Assembly: GCA_964550225.1 (NCBI GenBank) | Contig: CAZJXT010000030.1 | Coordinates: 1-6,366 of the forward strand | DNA length: 6,366 nt | Source of the DNA: CAIXMG01 sp964550225 | GTDB lineage: Bacteria; Patescibacteriota; Minisyncoccia; Phycocordibacterales; UBA1006 | Direction of reading: 5' to 3' | In this document: piece by piece, positions 1 to 4,713 of the stretch | Position numbering within the stretch: the stretch's first letter is position 1 | Layout of the letters: each line of letters begins with the position of its first letter | The notes under the pieces: generated by a model | What the model was told of the DNA's origin: nothing | Database searches by the model: none | Seen by the model: the letters and a program-made list of their open reading frames with translations, nothing else | Program-made: the position numbers and the translations under genes

Positions 1-118
1 TGTTCCAGTGAGGATCTTTTCGAGCTTCCCAAGCTGCATTTTTAATCGCGAGTCGTTTTTTGGTCTTTTTTGAATGAGACGCCTTGTTTTTGATGTCTTG
101 TGATAATCGTTTTGCCAT
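1..118 (-). CDS. Small basic protein, N-terminal part (runs off window)
   Basis: An open frame starts at the ATG whose first base is 118 and stays open to the window edge, giving 39 residues that begin MAKRLSQDIKNKASHSKKTK. The visible part is very basic (about a dozen Lys/Arg) and ends ...AWEARKDPHWN, so it is probably a nucleic-acid-binding or ribosome-associated small protein; that is inferred from charge only. I do not recognise the family. There is no Shine-Dalgarno site, but a candidate promoter (-10 TAGTAT at 127-132) lies 8 bases before the ATG, which supports this start. The gene follows the GIY-YIG gene on the same strand after a 55-base gap. Confidence 0.6.
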   Translation of the reverse strand, partial: MAKRLSQDIKNKASHSKKTKKRLAIKNAAWEARKDPHWN

Positions 119-126
119 ATGTTTCT

Positions 127-155
127 ATACTACACTAGTTTGGATAAAAAATCCA
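127..155 (-). promoter_or_regulatory. Candidate promoter of the 1-118 gene
   Basis: On the minus strand, TGGATT (150-155), a 17-base spacer and TAGTAT (127-132). Each box is a weak sigma-70 match, three and four of six. The predicted transcript would begin about two bases before the ATG at 118. The spacing matches that at other starts in this window, which is the main reason for reporting it. Confidence 0.35.
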
Positions 156-173
156 GCATCTTGAAAGGAGTTT

Positions 174-503
174 TTATTTTTTATTCTTTTTAGGTTTTTT
201 AACATCCTTTTTTTGTGAATTATTTCCTTTTGCCATAGTTTTTAAATTAATTGGATTATTAATACGTTTTATTATATCAAACTTTTCTTTACGTGTTAAT
301 TGTTTTATCTCCCTTTCACGATTACGAGCCTGAGTATATGTATTACATGATTCAGAATATTTTAAAATCACTGGTCGTCTGATTTTTGTATAATGAGCAC
401 CTGATTTGAGATGATTGTGAGCATGAATTCTTTTTTCTAGATCATTAGTTGAGCCTGTATATAATGTTCCATCAGAGCACTCAAGAATATAAATGAAATA
501 CAT
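174..503 (-). CDS. GIY-YIG domain protein (UPF0213/YhbQ-like)
   Basis: A 109-residue protein with a complete small GIY-YIG fold. The signature is FIY at residues 3-5 and YTG at 15-17, followed by the expected catalytic Arg25 (LEKRI) and Glu63 in ARNREREIK, then the conserved LTRKEK stretch near residue 70. Members of this single-domain family are cytoplasmic; the fold is that of metal-dependent nucleases such as UvrC and homing endonucleases, but the cellular substrate of the UPF0213 group is not settled. Both catalytic residues are present, so nuclease activity is plausible. Residues 82-109 form a Lys/Asn-rich tail not needed for the fold, possibly for nucleic-acid contact. The start fits the domain, which begins at residue 2. 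No Shine-Dalgarno site is seen; it may be read from the promoter of the 547-933 gene, 43 bases upstream. Confidence 0.9.
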   Translation of the reverse strand: MYFIYILECSDGTLYTGSTNDLEKRIHAHNHLKSGAHYTKIRRPVILKYSESCNTYTQARNREREIKQLTRKEKFDIIKRINNPINLKTMAKGNNSQKKDVKKPKKNKK

Positions 504-524
504 AGTAGTTTAACTTGAGTTTTT

Positions 525-542
525 TATGAGAGAGTTCTCATA
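525..542 (-). other. Small hairpin between two minus-strand genes
   Basis: A perfect 7-bp inverted repeat, TATGAGA and TCTCATA, around a four-base loop. It lies between the stop of the membrane protein gene (547-549) and the start of the GIY-YIG gene (503). On the minus strand it is followed by six A residues, not T, so it does not look like an intrinsic terminator. It could be an mRNA-stabilising or processing hairpin in a two-gene transcript, or chance. Confidence 0.4.
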
Positions 543-546
543 GGGG

Positions 547-933
547 TTATATTTTTTCAGGGACGTTCGCGCCACGAAGTGATTTAATTGAAAAATATGA
601 TGCTGCTAAAAATAATATAGCTGCAATTTGATTGGCAATTTCTATTTCTTGTCCTAGCGATTCAGTATGGGCATACCATGCAGTATATGCAAAAATCATC
701 ATAAAAAATACTGATATGGTAGCATTCATTTGCAAAGATCTTTTTTGTACAGGATTAGTAATACCTGCTGCGATTCCAAGAATTGCAATAGCAAGAATAG
801 AAATCCATGCAGGAATATTTAATAATTCTGTCATACGAGAAAGCCCCCATAGCATAAAAACTGCCCCAATTATAAAGATTATACGAACAATATCACCATA
901 ATAGTGAGAAATAGGTTTTTGTATCGGTTCCAT
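547..933 (-). CDS. Four-helix membrane protein of unknown function
   Basis: A 128-residue protein, nearly all membrane. Four hydrophobic segments are visible at about residues 14-33, 41-60, 70-89 and 101-119, separated by short polar loops (TNPVQKRS and HTESLGQE among them). It has no signal peptide cleavage site, enzyme motif or metal site that I can see, and I do not recognise a named family. The start is well supported: a near-consensus promoter places transcription at or next to this ATG, leaving no room for a longer protein or a Shine-Dalgarno site. The next gene downstream on the same strand, the GIY-YIG protein, may be cotranscribed. Nothing in the context points to a specific role. 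Confidence 0.8.
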   Translation of the reverse strand: MEPIQKPISHYYGDIVRIIFIIGAVFMLWGLSRMTELLNIPAWISILAIAILGIAAGITNPVQKRSLQMNATISVFFMMIFAYTAWYAHTESLGQEIEIANQIAAILFLAASYFSIKSLRGANVPEKI

Positions 934-941
934 ATAGTTAC

Positions 942-970
942 AGTATAATCTCTTGTAGAAGGTTTGACAA
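942..970 (-). promoter_or_regulatory. Sigma-70-type promoter of the 547-933 gene, probably leaderless
   Basis: TTGTCA (965-970), exactly 17 bases, TATACT (942-947). Both boxes match the consensus at five of six positions with optimal spacing. Only eight bases (934-941) separate the -10 box from the ATG, so the expected transcription start falls within about two bases of the start codon. Confidence 0.75.
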
Positions 971-991
971 GATTACAAAATCTGATAGAGT
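964..991 (+). promoter_or_regulatory. Candidate promoter of the 1015-1320 ORF
   Basis: A perfect TTGACA (964-969), a 16-base spacer and TAGAGT (986-991), the latter preceded by TGA as in extended -10 promoters. The -35 box overlaps, on the opposite strand, the -35 box of the 547-933 gene inside the near-palindrome TTTGACAA. The transcript would begin near 998 and carry a leader of about 17 bases without a Shine-Dalgarno site. Confidence 0.45.
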
Positions 992-1014
992 TATATTTAA
1001 ATTAAAAGTTCGGC

Positions 1015-1320
1015 ATGATTATTCTAATAGTCCCTGAAGCACCTAGTTGGTATGATAGGTATGAATTTATGGTGACTAAAGAACCAATTCTTTTTGTAGA
1101 ATTATCTGAGCCGCCATCAACAACTTCTTTTATAAACGAGTATAATTGTGAAAAAATACCTATAATTTTAAATTTACAACCAGAACCAAATCAGCAAATT
1201 TCAAATTTAAAAACGAATCGAATTTATTTTTCTATTCTGGATAAAAAATTACTCAATCAAAAAATATCTACGGAGGAACCAAGGATAGTGAGATTGAGGA
1301 GCTCAATGCATCCACCCTAA
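1015..1320 (+). CDS. Hypothetical protein, only plus-strand gene
   Basis: A 101-residue open frame starting MIILIVPEAPSWYDRYEF and ending LRSSMHPP, then TAA. I do not recognise it; it has no signal peptide, clear membrane helix or metal motif, and one Cys. It is rich in Ile, Leu, Glu, Pro and Asn with a short hydrophobic beta-like start. Support for coding is indirect: codons are AT-biased like the neighbours (GAA, CCA, AAT common), a TTGACA promoter box lies upstream, and the strong bidirectional terminator just downstream fits two convergent genes. Against it are the lack of a Shine-Dalgarno site and the absence of any family I know. If it is not a gene, then 934-1399 is a 466-base stretch holding only promoters and a terminator. 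Confidence 0.5.
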   Translation: MIILIVPEAPSWYDRYEFMVTKEPILFVELSEPPSTTSFINEYNCEKIPIILNLQPEPNQQISNLKTNRIYFSILDKKLLNQKISTEEPRIVRLRSSMHPP

Positions 1321-1348
1321 TAAATTTTTATTCATAGTTTGGTATTTT

Positions 1349-1387
1349 AAAAAAGCCTTCGGATATTTTCCGAAGGCTTAATTTTTT
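1349..1387. terminator. Bidirectional intrinsic terminator
   Basis: A perfect 10-bp stem, AAGCCTTCGG (1353-1362) and CCGAAGGCTT (1370-1379), with a seven-base loop. It is followed on the plus strand by AA and six T (1382-1387), and on the minus strand by a T run from the A tract at 1349-1354. It would end both the plus-strand ORF (stop 1320) and the minus-strand gene that stops at 1400. Confidence 0.9.
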
Positions 1388-1399
1388 GAGTCTCTGGTT

Positions 1400-1975
1400 T
1401 TAATGTAGCACAGAAACCCTTTTGTAATATCGAGTAAAAGCTTTCCCCAAAGTTCCTCTTTCTGAAAGGGTTACATACTCCACTCTAAGATTTCGGATAC
1501 CTATCTTAATACATTTTTCAGGGGTGTGTCTTTTGAAATTTTCACATAAATATGAATCATCATTACGATAGCGCATAGGTTTTTTACAGTCAGGACAATT
1601 GGGGATGTTGACGAAGATATTTTCAAGATTTTCTAATTTTTCAACAGAGATTTCATCTTTACTCAACTCTTTTGATTTTAGGAGTTTATTCCCTGCAAAA
1701 ACTGCAAAATAAAGAAAAGATTTTTTTACATCCTTATTCTCATCAAATGTTGTAGTGATGACAATACTATAACCAGTATCAGTTTTTTTATAAAACCATA
1801 GCGAATATCGTTTTTTTGTAATAGATTCTTTTTTGATACGTAAAATACGGTACATTTTTTCAAACTGCGTGTGAGAAATTTTTTCGTACCCATGCTTTTT
1901 AATAAATCTTTTTACTTTTTTGTATACAACATCTTCATCAATGATGGTGAGAATTTTTTCAAATCGCTTTTCCAT
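1400..1975 (-). CDS. Uncharacterised protein with C-terminal Cys4 zinc-ribbon-like motif
   Basis: 191 residues from the preferred start MEKRFEKI. The first two thirds are charged and Lys-rich with mixed helix and strand (IDEDVVYKKVKRFIKKHGYE, then a strand-like YSIVITTTF). Near the C-terminus are Cys127, Cys130, Cys144 and Cys155 (CPDC, thirteen residues, C, ten residues, C), a layout typical of a zinc ribbon and similar in style to the small zinc fingers of DNA topoisomerases or nuclease-associated domains. No catalytic motif is evident and I do not recognise the family. The frame stays open upstream to a TTG at 2041, with another ATG at 2023, but the TTG lies inside the trhO terminator, so the ATG at 1975 is favoured. 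No Shine-Dalgarno site is present and no convincing promoter was found. Confidence 0.75.
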   Translation of the reverse strand: MEKRFEKILTIIDEDVVYKKVKRFIKKHGYEKISHTQFEKMYRILRIKKESITKKRYSLWFYKKTDTGYSIVITTTFDENKDVKKSFLYFAVFAGNKLLKSKELSKDEISVEKLENLENIFVNIPNCPDCKKPMRYRNDDSYLCENFKRHTPEKCIKIGIRNLRVEYVTLSERGTLGKAFTRYYKRVSVLH

Positions 1976-2031
1976 GGGGGACTGTTTTAAATGAGAGAAT
2001 AGGTATTTCTTTAAGAATATCATAATTGCAT

Positions 2032-2066
2032 AAAAACACAAAACAGCACAACTAGTGCTGTTTTGT
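2032..2066 (-). terminator. trhO terminator, hairpin containing the stop codon
   Basis: A perfect 12-bp stem, ACAAAACAGCAC and GTGCTGTTTTGT, with loop TAGTT on the minus strand, followed by GTTTTT. The 5' arm encodes the last four residues of TrhO (TKQH) and the loop holds its TAG stop codon. Confidence 0.85.
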
Positions 2067-3020
2067 AATACTCAACGTTTTCATCATACGTTTCACCATT
2101 CTGGCAATAGGATTCAGATGACTATCACATCGATCTTTACAATAAACCTTTCCTTGTTTCTCAAAACAGTCTTTACAGAGAATGACTTGCCCATGACATG
2201 ATTCATTTTTGCAATCAACTATATTTTCGCTAGCGGTTCCACAGATAATACATTTTCCAATAATAGGATGATTGCCATTATCGTAATCAATAACCACTCG
2301 TCCATCAAATGAGTACATTGCTCCCAGGAAATTTTGTCCAGGATATTGTTCCATATAAGAAACCATACCCCCATCTAATTGATAAACATCATGAAATCCC
2401 TTTTTTAAGAGATAGCCACTTGCTTTTTCACATCGTACTCCTCCGGTGCACACGGTCAAAACAGTTTTATTTTTTAAGTTTTCAAGTTCAGGAAGCACTC
2501 GAGGAAGCTCTCGAAAATAATTCATTGATGGAAGTACTGAATTAGGAAAATGTCCCACCTGATGTTCGTATTGATTACGCATATCGACAATCACAAAATC
2601 TTTATTTTTTGTAAACCATTCATGAAGTTCTGAAGGTTTTAGATGAGGTGCTGTAAAATCATTTGGATTAAAATCATCTTCTCCAAGTCCGAGGTTTACC
2701 AATTCTGGACGAACTTTAATTTTTATTTTAGGAAAAGCGGTACCTGTTCCTTTACTATATTTAATATGCATATCAGCAAATCGAGGATCGCTGGTGAGTT
2801 CTTGAATGTAACCATTTACTGCGTCAGGAGTGCCTTCACAGGTCCCATTGAGACCTTCAGTTGCTACAATAAAACGACCCTTGATATTATGGCGCTCGCA
2901 AAGACTCTTGTGATCCTGTTTAAATTGTTCTGGATCAGAAATAGTTACATATTTGTAAAAAAGTAATACGACAAAATCCCAGTTTTTTATAATTGGTTTT
3001 GTCTCAAATGGAATTTGCAT
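2052..3020 (-). CDS. trhO: tRNA uridine(34) hydroxylase TrhO (rhodanese family)
   Basis: 322 residues, close to the usual 300-350 of the family. TrhO (formerly YceA/UPF0176) hydroxylates the wobble uridine 34 of certain tRNAs to 5-hydroxyuridine, improving decoding; in E. coli the reaction was reported to depend on molecular oxygen. An N-terminal ferredoxin-like domain (to about residue 100, with ATEGLNGT at 53-60) precedes a rhodanese domain (about 125-230) holding the catalytic loop CTGGVRCEK, with Cys191 as the active residue and DGGM at 216-219. The C-terminal part has eight Cys (257, 260, 270, 275, 282, 285, 294, 298), typical of this family and likely to bind two zinc ions. It follows tlyA with an 18-base gap and has its own promoter overlapping the tlyA end. 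The start is fixed by that promoter. Confidence 0.95.
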   Translation of the reverse strand: MQIPFETKPIIKNWDFVVLLFYKYVTISDPEQFKQDHKSLCERHNIKGRFIVATEGLNGTCEGTPDAVNGYIQELTSDPRFADMHIKYSKGTGTAFPKIKIKVRPELVNLGLGEDDFNPNDFTAPHLKPSELHEWFTKNKDFVIVDMRNQYEHQVGHFPNSVLPSMNYFRELPRVLPELENLKNKTVLTVCTGGVRCEKASGYLLKKGFHDVYQLDGGMVSYMEQYPGQNFLGAMYSFDGRVVIDYDNGNHPIIGKCIICGTASENIVDCKNESCHGQVILCKDCFEKQGKVYCKDRCDSHLNPIARMVKRMMKTLSITKQH

Positions 3021-3031
3021 AGATGGATAGG

Positions 3032-3059
3032 ATTATACTTATTTTTTATGATATGTAAA
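3032..3059 (-). promoter_or_regulatory. trhO promoter inside the 3' end of tlyA
   Basis: TTTACA (3054-3059, five of six), a 16-base spacer and a perfect TATAAT (3032-3037). The -35 box lies in the last codons of tlyA and the spacer covers its stop codon. Eleven bases separate the -10 box from the trhO ATG, so the leader would be about five bases with no Shine-Dalgarno site. Confidence 0.75.
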
Positions 3060-3758
3060 ATATGCGAGATATTCTCGGTTTCCATCACCTCCTGTAATAG
3101 GACTTTGTTTTATTTCATTGCGCAATCTTAAATGATACTGTTTAGCGCAATTTATAATATCTGTAATAATTTCGACAACTCGTAATTCATCATCAACAAT
3201 ACCTCCCTTTCCAATAAAATCTTTTCCAACCTCAAATTGTGGTTTAATTAATAAAATGATATCACTACCATCTTTTGCAAAACGTGGTATTTCAGGAATA
3301 ATTTTTGTAAGCGATATAAATGATGCGTCACACACGATCAAATCATAGTGTTGTGTATTTTGAAAATTACGAATATCTGTTTGTTCATAGACACAAACTT
3401 GTTTATGGTTACGTAATGACATTACCAGTTGATTTGTTCCTACATCAACCGCATCAACATAATCCGCGTGATGTTGTAATAAACAATCCGTAAATCCACC
3501 TGTTGATGATCCTATGTCTAAACAGATCATTTTTTCTGGATTAATTTTAAATATTTGCAGTGCATGTTCTAGTTTCAATCCTGCGCGTGATACATACTTA
3601 ATCGTATCAGTAATGGTTACCACATCTGTTTCTTTGACGATATACGCTGGTTTCGTTATTGTTTGTTTATTTATTAAAACAGCTCCATCGCGAACTAACA
3701 AATGAGCCCGGTTTCTTGAAAAGTTATAATGATGTACCAAATATTGATCGAGTCGCAT
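3039..3758 (-). CDS. tlyA: TlyA family rRNA 2'-O-methyltransferase
   Basis: 239 residues from MRLDQYLVHH. An N-terminal S4 RNA-binding domain (about 1-50, with the DQYLV...R..A..L...G.V pattern) is followed by an FtsJ-like methyltransferase domain. The SAM-binding loop LDIGSSTGGFTD is at 80-91, and the Lys-Asp-Lys-Glu catalytic tetrad is visible as Lys62 (RAGLKLE), Asp144 (CDASFISL), Lys172 (LIKPQFE) and Glu229 (NREYL). Characterised members methylate ribose in 16S rRNA C1409 and/or 23S rRNA C1920; which of these applies here cannot be told from sequence. The frame stays open upstream to 3962, but that part overlaps a terminator and the 3' end of the next gene in another frame, and the S4 domain starts exactly at this Met. 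trhO follows without an intervening terminator, so the two may share transcripts. Confidence 0.95.
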   Translation of the reverse strand: MRLDQYLVHHYNFSRNRAHLLVRDGAVLINKQTITKPAYIVKETDVVTITDTIKYVSRAGLKLEHALQIFKINPEKMICLDIGSSTGGFTDCLLQHHADYVDAVDVGTNQLVMSLRNHKQVCVYEQTDIRNFQNTQHYDLIVCDASFISLTKIIPEIPRFAKDGSDIILLIKPQFEVGKDFIGKGGIVDDELRVVEIITDIINCAKQYHLRLRNEIKQSPITGGDGNREYLAYFTYHKK

Positions 3759-3768
3759 AGGTTCTCTT

Positions 3769-3797
3769 ACCCTAGCAAAAAACCACCTTTTTGGAAA
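3769..3797 (-). promoter_or_regulatory. Candidate tlyA promoter embedded in a terminator
   Basis: TTTCCA (3792-3797), 17 bases, TAGGGT (3769-3774), preceded by TGC as in extended -10 promoters. The boxes themselves are weak (four and three of six). Ten bases separate it from the tlyA ATG at 3758. The -35 box lies in the loop and arm of the upstream gene's terminator. The alternative is read-through transcription plus the weak AAGAG in front of the ATG. Confidence 0.35.
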
Positions 3798-3816
3798 GGT
3801 GATTTTTTGTGCTAGG
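3771..3816 (-). terminator. Long composite terminator hairpin of the membrane protein gene
   Basis: The core stem is CACCTTT (3784-3790) and AAAGGTG (3795-3801) with a four-base loop, followed on the minus strand by a T run. The flanking A and T tracts can pair, and so can outer arms CCTAGCA (3771-3777) and TGCTAGG (3810-3816), giving one hairpin of about 46 bases. The TAG stop of the upstream gene (3812-3814) lies in the outer arm. Confidence 0.85.
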
Positions 3817-4513
3817 CAGAATGTTTTGATTTGAGGTAATGATATACCTTTGCTTGAGCAATCTTTGTTGTTGGAATTGTCGCAAAAAGTCCAATAACGA
3901 GACATACAAATCCTAGAATATTTACGAGTCCTAATACCATTCCAAATAAGAAAAGTTTCCAAAAAATACCATCGGTGAGAGCTCCTGCTTTTTTAAAAAT
4001 ATCTCGAGATGTAAGATCTGGATATTCAAGTGCTGTGAATTTTAAAAACTGATAACGAACTCCAAAATAAATAGTTATAAATACGAACGCAGTACTTCCT
4101 AGAATAACTCCAATAACTACCATAGCATCAATTCCTGCAACGAGTCCAATTATAGTAATAATAGTAGGCACTAGTAATACTACAACACTATATCCAATAA
4201 TGTAGAGAATATACCAAATATATGTTTTTATAAAACGTAGCCACACAACAGGTTCTGATTTAAAAGTATTCCAAGAAACAGATTCATTAGATATAATTCC
4301 GAGAAAAATTTTTGTCCATCCAATAGTAATAAGAATACTAATAAAAAATGTAAAGAGGGCTCCAAGAGTTCCAGAATTAGATTGAATGATTTGTAAAAGA
4401 AAATTTATGATGATGGTTATCGCAGCAGCTGAAATAATAAATCGCTTGTTTGATTTAAATAAATGCCAAGAAGACCTAAGCATTTCTTTAGTTGAAAATG
4501 TTTGTATATTCAT
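3812..4513 (-). CDS. Multi-span integral membrane protein, unknown function
   Basis: 233 residues from MNIQTFSTKEML. After a short amphipathic start (SSWHLFKSNKRF) there are about five to seven hydrophobic segments, at roughly residues 26-43, 50-75, 96-125, 130-155 and a long one at about 190-220 that may be two helices. The C-terminal pattern (TIPTTKIAQAKVYHYL) resembles the end of several bacterial polytopic families such as DUF975 or the membrane domain of glycerophosphodiester phosphodiesterases; this is a resemblance only, and no active-site residues are seen. The frame could begin at 4552, but a perfect TATAAT nine bases before the ATG at 4513 excludes the longer form. It ends in a strong terminator that overlaps its TAG stop. 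Confidence 0.8.
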   Translation of the reverse strand: MNIQTFSTKEMLRSSWHLFKSNKRFIISAAAITIIINFLLQIIQSNSGTLGALFTFFISILITIGWTKIFLGIISNESVSWNTFKSEPVVWLRFIKTYIWYILYIIGYSVVVLLVPTIITIIGLVAGIDAMVVIGVILGSTAFVFITIYFGVRYQFLKFTALEYPDLTSRDIFKKAGALTDGIFWKLFLFGMVLGLVNILGFVCLVIGLFATIPTTKIAQAKVYHYLKSKHSA

Positions 4514-4522
4514 ATGATATGT

Positions 4523-4552
4523 ATTATAACCTATACATAGTATTTCTCCCAA
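4523..4552 (-). promoter_or_regulatory. Promoter of the membrane protein gene, probably leaderless
   Basis: TTGGGA (4547-4552, four of six), an 18-base spacer and a perfect TATAAT (4523-4528). Nine bases separate it from the ATG at 4513, so the leader would be about two bases. The -35 box directly abuts the upstream terminator hairpin. Confidence 0.7.
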
Positions 4553-4586
4553 ATGAAAACCCTTTTCAGGAGAAAAGGGTTTTCAT
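4553..4586 (-). terminator. tRNA-Ile terminator hairpin
   Basis: A perfect 15-bp stem (4553-4567 with 4572-4586) around a four-base loop. On the minus strand the 3' arm ends GGGTTTTCAT and TTGG follows, so the T run is mostly within the stem. The first paired base is the final A of the tRNA's encoded CCA, so the tRNA runs straight into its terminator. Confidence 0.75.
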
Positions 4587-4662
4587 GGTGCGCGTGCCTG
4601 GATTCGAACCAGGGACCTTTCGAGTATCAGTCGAATGCTCTAGCCAACTGAGCTACACGCGC
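4586..4662 (-). tRNA. tRNA-Ile, anticodon GAU, CCA encoded
   Basis: 77 nt folding into a full cloverleaf. The acceptor stem is GCGCGTG with CACGCGC, the discriminator is A, and the genomic CCA is at 4586-4588. The D arm contains AGCTCAGTTGG, the anticodon stem TTCGA with TCGAA encloses loop CTGATAC (anticodon GAT), and the T arm is CCTGG-TTCGAAT-CCAGG. It decodes AUC and AUU. It stands alone, not in an rRNA operon. Confidence 0.97.
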
Positions 4663-4666
4663 AAGT

Positions 4667-4690
4667 CAAGAAATCTTATCAGATTTCTTG
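4667..4690 (-). other. Hairpin between prfA and tRNA-Ile
   Basis: A perfect 10-bp inverted repeat, CAAGAAATCT and AGATTTCTTG, around a four-base loop. It lies 23 bases beyond the prfA stop and 4 bases before the tRNA 5' end. It could end prfA transcription, though no separate T run follows on the minus strand, or mark a tRNA processing site. Confidence 0.5.
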
Positions 4691-4701
4691 CTAAAAATCA
4701 A
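4673..4701 (-). promoter_or_regulatory. Candidate tRNA-Ile promoter
   Basis: TTGATT (4696-4701), 17 bases, TAAGAT (4673-4678), preceded by TGA as in extended -10 promoters. Each box matches four of six. The start would fall about four or five bases before the mature tRNA. The -10 box lies in the loop and arm of the hairpin at 4667-4690. Confidence 0.45.
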
Positions 4702-4713
4702 ATAAAAGAAAAT

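Noticed and set aside
525..542. Hairpin as an intrinsic terminator
   Set aside because: On the minus strand it is followed by A residues, and on the plus strand no gene precedes it.
934..1330. tmRNA or other classical structural RNA between promoter and terminator
   Set aside because: I looked for tRNA-like ends and a tag frame on both strands and saw none; the plus-strand open frame explains the stretch better, though not conclusively.
1976..2041. Upstream extension of the 1400-1975 gene to a TTG
   Set aside because: The TTG lies inside the trhO terminator stem. The ATG at 2023 remains possible but less likely than 1975.
2309..2966. Plus-strand ORFs opposite trhO
   Set aside because: They are antisense to a strongly conserved protein and have no start signals or recognisable content.
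3759..3962. 68-codon upstream extension of tlyA
   Set aside because: It covers a strong terminator and the out-of-frame end of the membrane protein gene, and the S4 domain begins exactly at the Met at 3758.
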